Assembly: GCA_949358305.1 (NCBI GenBank) | Contig: OX442320.1 | Location: 994,501 to 1,058,500, forward strand | DNA: 64,000 nucleotides | Source of the DNA: Strigamia acuminata | Taxonomy: Eukaryota; Arthropoda; Chilopoda; Geophilomorpha; Linotaeniidae | Reading direction: 5' to 3' | Program-made: the position numbers and the translations under genes | In this document: positions 37,501 through 46,735 of the stretch, piece after piece | Numbering within the stretch: the stretch's first letter is position 1 | How the letters are laid out: every line of letters starts with the position of its first letter | Notes under the pieces: model-generated | Told to the model about the DNA's origin: nothing | Seen by the model: the letters and a program-made list of their open reading frames with translations, nothing else | The model's database searches: none

Positions 37501-40500
37501 AAACACTATTTCTGAACATTCAGAGACATTGGTCTTGTGGTGTTTGTGCTAAGTCAACTGCGATGTGAAATGAGCTCAAAATTTTTTTTTCAAAATTTAT
37601 TGCTTGGATGTTGCTAAAACTTACATTGGAGCCTTCTACTAAGGTTTAAACACTATTTCTGAATATTCAGAGACATTGGTCTTGTGGTGTTTGTGCTAAG
37701 TCAACTGTGATGAGATCAAAAGTCTATTCTCCCAAATCATTGCTTGGATGTTTCTAAAACTTACATTGGAGCCTTCTACTAAGGTTTAAACACTATTTCT
37801 GAACATTCAGAGACATTGGTCTTGTGGTGTTTGTGCTAAGTCAACTATGATGAGATCAAAAGTCTATTCTCCCAAATGATTGCTTGGATGTTTCTAAAAC
37901 TTACATTGGAGCCTTCTACTAAGGTTTAAACACTATTTCTGAACATTCAGAGACATTGGTCTTGTGGTGTTTGTGCTAAGTCAACTGTGATGAGATCAAA
38001 AGTCTATTCTCGCAAATCATTGCTTGGATGTTGCTAAAACTTCTCTTGAAGTCTTCTACTAAGGTTTAAACACTATTTCTGAACATTCAGAGACATTGGT
38101 CTTGTGGTGTTTGTGCTAAGTCAACTGCGATGTGAAATGAGCTCAAAATTTTTTTTTCAAAATTTTTTGTTTGGATGTTGCTAAAACTTACATTGGAGCC
38201 TTCTACTAAGGTTTAAACACTATTTCTGAATATTCAGAGACATTGGTCTTGTGGTGTTTGTGCTAAGTCAACTGTGATGAGATCAAAAGTCTATTCTCCC
38301 AAATCATTGCTTGGATGTTTCTAAAACTTACATTGGAGCCTTCTACTAAGGCTTAAACACTATTTCTGAACATTCAGAGACATTGATCTTGTGGTCTTTG
38401 TGCTAAGTCAACTGCAATGTGAAATAAGCTCAAAATTTTTTTTTCAAAATTTATTGCTTGGATGTTGCTAAAACTTACATTGAAGGCTTCTACTAAGGTT
38501 TAAACACTATTTCTGAACATTCAGAGACATTGGTCTTGTGGTGTTTGTGCTAAGTCAACTGTGATGAGATCAAAAGTCTATTCTCCCAAATCATTGCTTG
38601 GATGTTTCTAAAACTTACATTGGAGCCTTCTACTAAGGTTTAAACACTATTTCTGAACATTCAGAGACATTGGTCTTGTGGTGTTTGTGCTAAGTCAACT
38701 GTGATGAGATCAAAAGTCTATTCTCCCAAATCATTGCTTGGATGTTTCTAAAACTTACATTGGAGCCTTCTACTAAGGTTTAAACACTATTTCTGAACAT
38801 TCAGAGACATTGATCTTGTGGTCTTTGTGCTAAGTCAACTGCAATGTGAAATAAGCTCAAAATTTTTTTTTCAAAATTTATTGCTTGGATGTTGCTAAAA
38901 CTTACATTGAAGGCTTCTACTAAGGTTTAAACACTATTTCTGAACATTCAGAGACATTGGACTTGTGGTGTTTGTGCTAAGTCAACCGTGATGAGATCAA
39001 AAGTCTATTCTCCCAAATCATTGCTTGGATGTTTCTAAAACTTACATTGGAGCCTTCTACTAAGGTTTAAACACTATTTCTGAACATTCAGAGACATTGG
39101 TCTTGTGGTGTTTGTGCTAAGTCAACTATGATGAGATCAAAAGTCTATTCTCCCAAATGATTGCTTGGATGTTTCTAAAACTTACATTGGAGCCTTCTAC
39201 TAAGGTTTAAACACTATTTCTGAACATTCAGAGACATTGGTCTTGTGGTGTTTGTGCTAAGTTAACTGTGATGAGATCAAAAGTCTATTCTCGCAAATCA
39301 TTGCTTGGATGTTGCTAAAACTTCTCTTGAAGTCTTCTACTAAGGTTTAAACACTATTTCTGAACATTCAGAGACATTGGTCTTGTGGTGTTTGTGCTAA
39401 GTCAACTGCGATGTGAAATGAGCTCAAAATTTTTTTTTCAAAATTTTTTGTTTGGATGTTGCTAAAACTTACATTGGAGCCTTCTACTAAGGTTTAAACA
39501 CTATTTCTGAACATTCAGAGACATTGGTCTTGTGGTGTTTGTGCTAAGTCAACTGTGATGAGATCAAAAGTCTATTCTCCCAAATCATTGCTTGGATGTT
39601 TCTAAAACTTACATTGGAGCCTTCTACTAAGGTTTAAACACTATTTCTGAACATTCAGAGACATTGGTCTTGTGGTGTTTGTGCTAAGTCAACTGCGATG
39701 TGAAATGAGCTCAAAATTTTTTTTTCAAAATTTATTGCTTGGATGTTGCTAAAACTTACATTGGAGCCTTCTACTAAGGTTTAAACACTATTTCTGAATA
39801 TTCAGAGACATTGGTCTTGTGGTGTTTGTGCTAAGTCAACTGTGATGAGATCAAAAGTCTATTCTCCCAAATCATTGCTTGGATGTTTCTAAAACTTACA
39901 TTGGAGCCTTCTACTAAGGTTTAAACACTATTTCTGAACATTCAGAGACATTGGTCTTGTGGTGTTTGTGCTAAGTCAACTATGATGAGATCAAAAGTCT
40001 ATTCTCCCAAATGATTGCTTGGATGTTTCTAAAACTTACATTGGAGCCTTCTACTAAGGTTTAAACACTATTTCTGAACATTCAGAGACATTGGTCTTGT
40101 GGTGTTTGTGCTAAGTCAACTGTGATGAGATCAAAAGTCTATTCTCGCAAATCATTGCTTGGATGTTGCTAAAACTTCTCTTGAAGTCTTCTACTAAGGT
40201 TTAAACACTATTTCTGAACATTCAGAGACATTGGTCTTGTGGTGTTTGTGCTAAGTCAACTGCGATGTGAAATGAGCTCAAAATTTTTTTTTCAAAATTT
40301 TTTGTTTGGATGTTGCTAAAACTTACATTGGAGCCTTCTACTAAGGTTTAAACACTATTTCTGAATATTCAGAGACATTGGTCTTGTGGTGTTTGTGCTA
40401 AGTCAACTGTGATGAGATCAAAAGTCTATTCTCCCAAATCATTGCTTGGATGTTTCTAAAACTTACATTGGAGCCTTCTACTAAGGCTTAAACACTATTT

Positions 40501-43392
40501 CTGAACATTCAGAGACATTGATCTTGTGGTCTTTGTGCTAAGTCAACTGCAATGTGAAATAAGCTCAAAATTTTTTTTTCAAAATTTATTGCTTGGATGT
40601 TGCTAAAACTTACATTGAAGGCTTCTACTAAGGTTTAAACACTATTTCTGAACATTCAGAGACATTGGTCTTGTGGTGTTTGTGCTAAGTCAACTGTGAT
40701 GAGATCAAAAGTCTATTCTCCCAAATCATTGCTTGGATGTTTCTAAAACTTACATTGGAGCCTTCTACTAAGGTTTAAACACTATTTCTGAACATTCAGA
40801 GACATTGGTCTTGTGGTGTTTGTGCTAAGTCAACTGTGATGAGATCAAAAGTCTATTCTCCCAAATCATTGCTTGGATGTTTCTAAAACTTACATTGGAG
40901 CCTTCTACTAAGGTTTAAACACTATTTCTGAACATTCAGAGACATTGATCTTGTGGTCTTTGTGCTAAGTCAACTGCAATGTGAAATAAGCTCAAAATTT
41001 TTTTTTCAAAATTTATTGCTTGGATGTTGCTAAAACTTACATTGAAGGCTTCTACTAAGGTTTAAACACTATTTCTGAACATTCAGAGACATTGGACTTG
41101 TGGTGTTTGTGCTAAGTCAACCGTGATGAGATCAAAAGTCTATTCTCCCAAATCATTGCTTGGATGTTTCTAAAACTTACATTGGAGCCTTCTACTAAGG
41201 TTTAAACACTATTTCTGAACATTCAGAGACATTGGTCTTGTGGTGTTTGTGCTAAGTCAACTATGATGAGATCAAAAGTCTATTCTCCCAAATGATTGCT
41301 TGGATGTTTCTAAAACTTACATTGGAGCCTTCTACTAAGGTTTAAACACTATTTCTGAACATTCAGAGACATTGGTCTTGTGGTGTTTGTGCTAAGTTAA
41401 CTGTGATGAGATCAAAAGTCTATTCTCGCAAATCATTGCTTGGATGTTGCTAAAACTTCTCTTGAAGTCTTCTACTAAGGTTTAAACACTATTTCTGAAC
41501 ATTCAGAGACATTGGTCTTGTGGTGTTTGTGCTAAGTCAACTGCGATGTGAAATGAGCTCAAAATTTTTTTTTCAAAATTTTTTGTTTGGATGTTGCTAA
41601 AACTTACATTGGAGCCTTCTACTAAGGTTTAAACACTATTTCTGAATATTCAGAGACATTGGTCTTGTGGTGTTTGTGCTAAGTCAACTGTGATGAGATC
41701 AAAAGTCTATTCTCCCAAATCATTGCTTGGATGTTTCTAAAACTTACATTGGAGCCTTCTACTAAGGCTTAAACACTATTTCTGAACATTCAGAGACATT
41801 GATCTTGTGGTCTTTGTGCTAAGTCAACTGCAATGTGAAATAAGCTCAAAATTTTTTTTTCAAAATTTATTGCTTGGATGTTGCTAAAACTTACATTGAA
41901 GGCTTCTACTAAGGTTTAAACACTATTTCTGAACATTCAGAGACATTGGTCTTGTGGTGTTTGTGCTAAGTCAACTGTGATGAGATCAAAAGTCTATTCT
42001 CCCAAATCATTGCTTGGATGTTTCTAAAACTTACATTGGAGCCTTCTACTAAGGTTTAAACACTATTTCTGAACATTCAGAGACATTGGTCTTGTGGTGT
42101 TTGTGCTAAGTCAACTGTGATGAGATCAAAAGTCTATTCTCCCAAATCATTGCTTGGATGTTTCTAAAACTTACATTGGAGCCTTCTACTAAGGTTTAAA
42201 CACTATTTCTGAACATTCAGAGACATTGATCTTGTGGTCTTTGTGCTAAGTCAACTGCAATGTGAAATAAGCTCAAAATTTTTTTTTCAAAATTTATTGC
42301 TTGGATGTTGCTAAAACTTACATTGAAGGCTTCTACTAAGGTTTAAACACTATTTCTGAACATTCAGAGACATTGGACTTGTGGTGTTTGTGCTAAGTCA
42401 ACCGTGATGAGATCAAAAGTCTATTCTCCCAAATCATTGCTTGGATGTTTCTAAAACTTACATTGGAGCCTTCTACTAAGGTTTAAACACTATTTCTGAA
42501 CATTCAGAGACATTGGTCTTGTGGTGTTTGTGCTAAGTCAACTATGATGAGATCAAAAGTCTATTCTCCCAAATGATTGCTTGGATGTTTCTAAAACTTA
42601 CATTGGAGCCTTCTACTAAGGTTTAAACACTATTTCTGAACATTCAGAGACATTGGTCTTGTGGTGTTTGTGCTAAGTTAACTGTGATGAGATCAAAAGT
42701 CTATTCTCGCAAATCATTGCTTGGATGTTGCTAAAACTTCTCTTGAAGTCTTCTACTAAGGTTTAAACACTATTTCTGAACATTCAGAGACATTGGTCTT
42801 GTGGTGTTTGTGCTAAGTCAACTGCGATGTGAAATGAGCTCAAATTTTTTTTTTCAAAATTTATTGCTTGGATGTTGCTAAAACTTACATTGGAGCCTTC
42901 TACTAAGGTTTAAACACTATTTCTGAATATTCAGAGACATTGGTCTTGTGGTGTTTGTGCTAAGTCAACTGTGATGAGATCAAAAGTCTATTCTCCCAAA
43001 TCATTGCTTGGATGTTTCTAAAACTTACATTGGAGCCTTCTACTAAGGTTTAAACACTATTTCTGAATATTCAGAGACATTGGTCTTGTGGTGTTTGTGC
43101 TAAGTCAACTATGATGAGATCAAAAGTCTATTCTCCCAAATGATTGCTTGGATGTTTCTAAAACTTACATTGGAGCCTTCTACTAAGGTTTAAACACTAT
43201 TTCTGAACATTCAGAGACATTGGTCTTGTGGTGTTTGTGCTAAGTCAACTGTGATGAGATCAAAAGTCTATTCTCGCAAATCATTGCTTGGATGTTGCTA
43301 AAACTTCTCTTGAAGTCTTCTACTAAGGTTTAAACACTATTTCTGAACATTCAGAGACATTGGTCTTGTGGTGTTTGTGCTAAGTCTTGTGG
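34540..43392 (+). repeat. Satellite array between elements A and C
   Basis: About 8.85 kb of 140/147-bp monomers with strong higher-order structure from about 37069 on. It ends abruptly at a junction (CTTGTGG then TCACAACTG) with a truncated LTR, where a full-length LTR would have been expected. No gene is seen. Confidence 0.96.
37069..43046 (+). repeat. 1281-bp higher-order repeat, nine monomers per unit
   Basis: Units start at 37069, 38350, 40485 and 41766, each E-A-A-(E or B)-A-D-C-B-A with monomers of 147 or 140 bp (3 x 147 + 6 x 140 = 1281). Between the second and third full units lies a six-monomer unit at 39631 (854 bp) that lacks the leading E-A-A. The rare variant GGCTTAAAC marks the first E monomer at 38350, 40485 and 41766. 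Such near-identical multimers are typical of recently homogenised satellite. Confidence 0.85.
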
Positions 43393-43732
43393 TCACAACT
43401 GAACTGGGAACAGGACAAGACTTAGAAATAGGTAAACATAACATGAAAACATTGGAAAACAAGACTAAAAATTCCTAAACCTTGACCCTGTCATTCTAAG
43501 AGATAAAATACCTAACAAACATTGTCTTTACTGAAAATTGGCACACAAAAAAAAAGACATGTAAAAATTCCTATTACAACAGAAAAAGATTAGATATTTG
43601 CTAAATAAATAATACAATTATAAGACCGAAATTAGTAACTCTTCTTTACATTTTCGAACACATAAAATCAAACTACTATCAAATTGACGAGCAGTTGTGG
43701 TCTCTCTTTCCTCCTTTCTGTTGCTCGAAACA
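43393..43732 (-). repeat. Truncated 3' LTR of element C (340 bp)
   Basis: It corresponds to the last 340 bases, in plus-strand order, of the 962-bp LTR and ends in CTCGAAACA. I see one base different from 56268-56607 (GACCCTG versus GACCTTG). The missing 622 bases and the expected GTGC flank are replaced by satellite, so a deletion or unequal exchange trimmed this side. Confidence 0.92.
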
Positions 43733-43825
43733 GAGATTGCCGCCGAAAAGAAAAGAAGGTGAAGAAGAACCTCTTAACAATTTGAAAACTTCTCATCCAC
43801 CTAGGATTAGCTTCCCAGTGACTCT
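43733..43825 (-). other. 3' trailer of element C
   Basis: 93 bases separate the kinase stop from the LTR. On the sense strand it is pyrimidine-rich and ends CGGCGGCAATCTC directly before TGTTTCG. It contains the GGCAAT motif seen at the same place in elements A and B, with no polypurine tract. Confidence 0.65.
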
Positions 43826-44240
43826 TTAAGGTGGGCGCAATTTTTTGCAGATCAGACTGGCCACCCATGGAGGTAATCTTCGATTCAAAATCGCTAAACT
43901 TAAATGTGCCGCTCCATTAATTAGCTTTCTCTTGACTTCTATAGAATTGATTGATTTCTGAAAACAGGTACGACACGTTGGCTTGTATCTCTCTTCTCCT
44001 CCCACAACCTGAACTTGCGTTTCACCCGATATTCGTTTGGTGAACGACGCTTGGTTTCCACAAAAGTGGCATTTGGCATGAAGTTTGACAATAGTTTCCA
44101 CTAGTGGAATGAGATTAGATACTGCCTTGAATTCCCGTCTCTTAAAATCACCATTTAAAACGGCAATTATTACATTCTTTTCTTCGTTCGCCATTTCGTC
44201 GGAAAACGAATCGATGTCTCCGAAAAATTGCCCTTCGTCG
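43826..44240 (-). pseudogene. TK1-like: Thymidine kinase (TK1-type), C-terminal part, in element C
   Basis: About 138 codons. Visible hallmarks of the TK1 family: DEGQFFGDI with the catalytic glutamate, VIIAVLNGDFKRREF after it, the lasso region (NLIPLVETIVKLHAKC), TKRISGE, and the zinc-binding pairs CHFC and CRTC. TK1 phosphorylates thymidine to dTMP with ATP. The stop TAA is at 43828-43826. The open frame on this strand extends to 44323, but its first 27 or so residues are gypsy LTR sequence and not kinase. The preceding part of the gene lies at 51904-54476. One ATAC copy plus the insert separates the two parts, and the reading frame is otherwise continuous (2573 + 415 bases = 996 codons including stop). 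It lacks introns, consistent with capture from mRNA. Confidence 0.93.
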
Positions 44241-44244
44241 ATAC

Positions 44245-44714
44245 TGTCATGCGGTTGAGTCGCGTCGTCTGCCGACCGTCTCAAACCAGCACAAATGTTA
44301 TTAGAGTTGTCAAAATCTATCACTAGACAGCGTACGTGATGGTGACGTCACGGGCGAGTCAATTAGAACTAACTCAGGGGGGTGACTTGAGTATAAAAGA
44401 GCAATTTTGGCTCTTAGAGCTCAGTCTTCCCAGGACTTCTAATGATTAATGTTTCAGCCAGTATATGGCATGATTAGTTTGCAAATAAGAAAGAAGGTGT
44501 TATTCATGTCTTCAGTCTTAATGTTTACTTTAGTTTTAGGTTTAGTTTTATGATTTCAATTAAGTTTATGTTTTGTAATTAAAGAATAAAAGAACATAGT
44601 TTATATTTCAACCTAAACTCTGACTCCTGTTCATTTCACTCTTAGTTATTAAATGATGTTCATCAAAATAGTTATAAGTTACGTGGTCATTATTGGCCAG
44701 TTGGCCACGTAACA
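44245..44714 (+). repeat. 5' LTR of the gypsy element (470 bp)
   Basis: It begins TGTCATGCGG and ends CACGTAACA. It contains a complete promoter (see 44343-44426) and AATAAA at 44585-44590 as the likely polyadenylation signal, giving an R region of roughly 180 bases. Confidence 0.96.
44343..44426 (+). promoter_or_regulatory. LTR promoter: CRE palindrome, TATA box, initiator
   Basis: TGACGTCA (44343-44350) is a perfect CRE/ATF palindrome. TATAAAA (44392-44398) is a canonical TATA box. TCAGTC (44421-44426) is an arthropod-type initiator placed 29 bases downstream of the TATA start. The spacing fits RNA polymerase II core promoters. The same set recurs in the 3' LTR (CRE at 51532, TATA at 51581). 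Confidence 0.75.
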
Positions 44715-45352
44715 AAGTGGTGGAGATTGCGGTTTTCTTTTGAGACCCACTAATTGGTTGATAAAAGTAGTGAATAAGTGAAAGTTTACAGTAAAATCAG
44801 CCAATTTTGTGCTAAAATTGAGAAGTTAGAGCTAAAAAACCCCCGTAAAAACTCAGTGAAAATAGTAGAAACTCTTATAAAATTTAGAAAGAGTGCAGAT
44901 TAATTTGCATATTAGAGAAAATAAGAGTGAATCATAGAGTGACTCAGAGTTTGGAAGCAGTTTCTTAGTGAATAATTAATGAGATTGCATTGAATTAGAT
45001 AATACTTTGGATTAAATTGTTAAAGTTGTTTAAAATTGTTGAATATTGGATATTTAGAGGGAAATAATTTTGATAATAATTTATAGTTTTAACAAATGTA
45101 TAATTTTTTTTTTTTTTTTTCAGGAAGTTAATAAATTGTATTGATTCTAGTGATGACTAATAGTAGTATTTGTCTATTTTCAGGAAATTAGTGACATTGT
45201 TGTTAATATTTTGAATTTGATTTGGTGTTTGGTGATAATAAATTAAATTTATTTCAGGATTGTGTGTTGGCGAATTGTGGTTATTAGTGAATGGGTGAAG
45301 TGCATTATAGAGTAGTAAAAATAAAAATTATAGTGCAGTTCAAGGCTTAACA
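44715..45352 (+). other. Leader of the gypsy element
   Basis: About 640 AT-rich bases without a recognised gene. TGGTGGAGATTGCGG starts at 44718, three bases after the LTR, and is the likely primer binding site; I cannot assign its tRNA. Three splice-acceptor-like sites follow: a run of about 18 T then CAG at 45121-45123, and TTTCAGGA near 45178 and 45254. They may permit a spliced mRNA. Confidence 0.6.
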
Positions 45353-46735
45353 GTGGAGGAATCAGTAAAGCTTACACAAACACAAACGGATTGTCTGCTA
45401 GATTTACAAAACCAAGAACTACAAAGGACAGTGGATAACCGTAATATCACAACTAAAAGAGGGAGTGGAAAAATAAAACACACTAAACCTGAAGTTATAG
45501 AGGAAGAACAAGTTGTTGAAATAAAACAAGAGGAACCAGTTGTTGAGATAAACCAAGAAGAGCATTTTCAAGACTCATTATCCCAACAGGAACTTGATTC
45601 TTCTTCACCTTTGAAATTAATAAAGCCAAAATTGTTACAATCAGTTTTTGAATTATTAACACCAATAAAGATACAAACACCTTTAGTAAATACTAATACT
45701 CAGGGATCCACATCAAAAGGAGCGAAATCCAAGATGGCGGACCCAATAGCAGTTCTAACTGACCTTTTTAAGAGTGTAATGGTACAGAAGCGGGATGTCA
45801 TTTGTTATGATACAATAAAAGGAAACATCGACCAATGGCTAGTGGCATACGAAGCCACAATAAGCACGGATGATGAAAGAGTTAAGCATTTACCATTAGC
45901 GTTAAAAACTGATGGACTGGCATGGTTTGTGGAGTTATTAAAAAAGAATCCAACATGGACTTGGACCGAGTGGAAACCACAACTTGAAACAAAGTTTCGT
46001 AGGGGCCAGGAAAATGTTTTAAATACTCTTCACTTCATGAGACATACAGAAGGAACAGCAGATGCTTACATGAAGAAAGTCTTGGCCGAGTGTGCTTTTG
46101 TGTTGCCGGCACTTACTGAAGGACAAAAAATTAATTATGTTTACCAAGGTTTGAAGCCGGCAATGCAGCAAATGATGGTGACAGTATTCCCGACTAAACT
46201 GGCAGAGATGGAACAAAGACTTAAATTGTATGAGACTATGAAAGTCAAGGATCCAGCGGATGTGCTGCTGTCACTTTTCAAAAAGGTAGTGGACGAAAAG
46301 GTAACTCCAGTAACAGCAGGTAAACTGAGTGGAACTGTAGTAACCCCATTAACCCACGATGAGCTTTTAGCTGAAAATGCAAGGTTGAGGCAACAGTTAT
46401 TAGCTTTTGAGACAGAGGATCCGGAGTCGGAAGTACCCATCTTAATAGGAAGCCAGTGGTATGCACCAATGAAGCGAAGGGGTCAGAATTTTCAATATAA
46501 GAATTTTCAAGGAAGTATTAATAGAGGTGGTGGTCAAAATTACAATACTAATAATAACAACAATAGTAATAATAATAATACTCGTTCGTGCGGATGCTAT
46601 CATCATTTTAGTTGCGAGTTCTATAATCCACCAAGATACCAACAGGATAGAGGTGGTAATGCAGGAAGACCAAGAAGACGTAGAAGAGAAGGTCCTAATC
46701 CTACAGTCAACAACCAACAGCAGACGGAAAACTAG
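45353..46735 (+). CDS. Gypsy element Gag
   Basis: The frame is open from 45311 to TAG 46733-46735 but has no ATG before 45734. From the GTG at 45353 it gives 460 codons; from the first in-frame ATG at 45734 it gives 333. That ATG lies in CAAGATGGCGGA, a plausible start context, so initiation there, or on a spliced RNA, is more likely than GTG. The central part (about codons 150-275 from 45353) has a retrotransposon Gag capsid fold signature ([28 protein letters not shown]). The C terminus is Asn-rich, then has an odd cysteine cluster CGCYHHFSC, not a standard CCHC knuckle, and an Arg-rich tail. Gag would form the particle and bind RNA. No break is seen. Confidence 0.88.
   Translation: MEESVKLTQTQTDCLLDLQNQELQRTVDNRNITTKRGSGKIKHTKPEVIEEEQVVEIKQEEPVVEINQEEHFQDSLSQQELDSSSPLKLIKPKLLQSVFELLTPIKIQTPLVNTNTQGSTSKGAKSKMADPIAVLTDLFKSVMVQKRDVICYDTIKGNIDQWLVAYEATISTDDERVKHLPLALKTDGLAWFVELLKKNPTWTWTEWKPQLETKFRRGQENVLNTLHFMRHTEGTADAYMKKVLAECAFVLPALTEGQKINYVYQGLKPAMQQMMVTVFPTKLAEMEQRLKLYETMKVKDPADVLLSLFKKVVDEKVTPVTAGKLSGTVVTPLTHDELLAENARLRQQLLAFETEDPESEVPILIGSQWYAPMKRRGQNFQYKNFQGSINRGGGQNYNTNNNNNSNNNNTRSCGCYHHFSCEFYNPPRYQQDRGGNAGRPRRRRREGPNPTVNNQQQTEN
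46699..46735 (+). other. Gag/Pol overlap with probable -1 frameshift
   Basis: The Pol frame is open from 46699 and lies in -1 relative to Gag, overlapping it by 37 bases up to the Gag stop. GGAAAAC at 46726-46732 sits directly before the Gag TAG and would let the A-site AAC codon re-pair as AAA after a -1 slip. It is not a perfect X XXY YYZ heptamer, and no stem was tested. Confidence 0.5.

Noticed and set aside
44241-44323. N-terminal 27 residues of the frame that ends in the TK C-terminal part
   Set aside because: They come from the gypsy LTR in antisense; the kinase gene continues at 51904.
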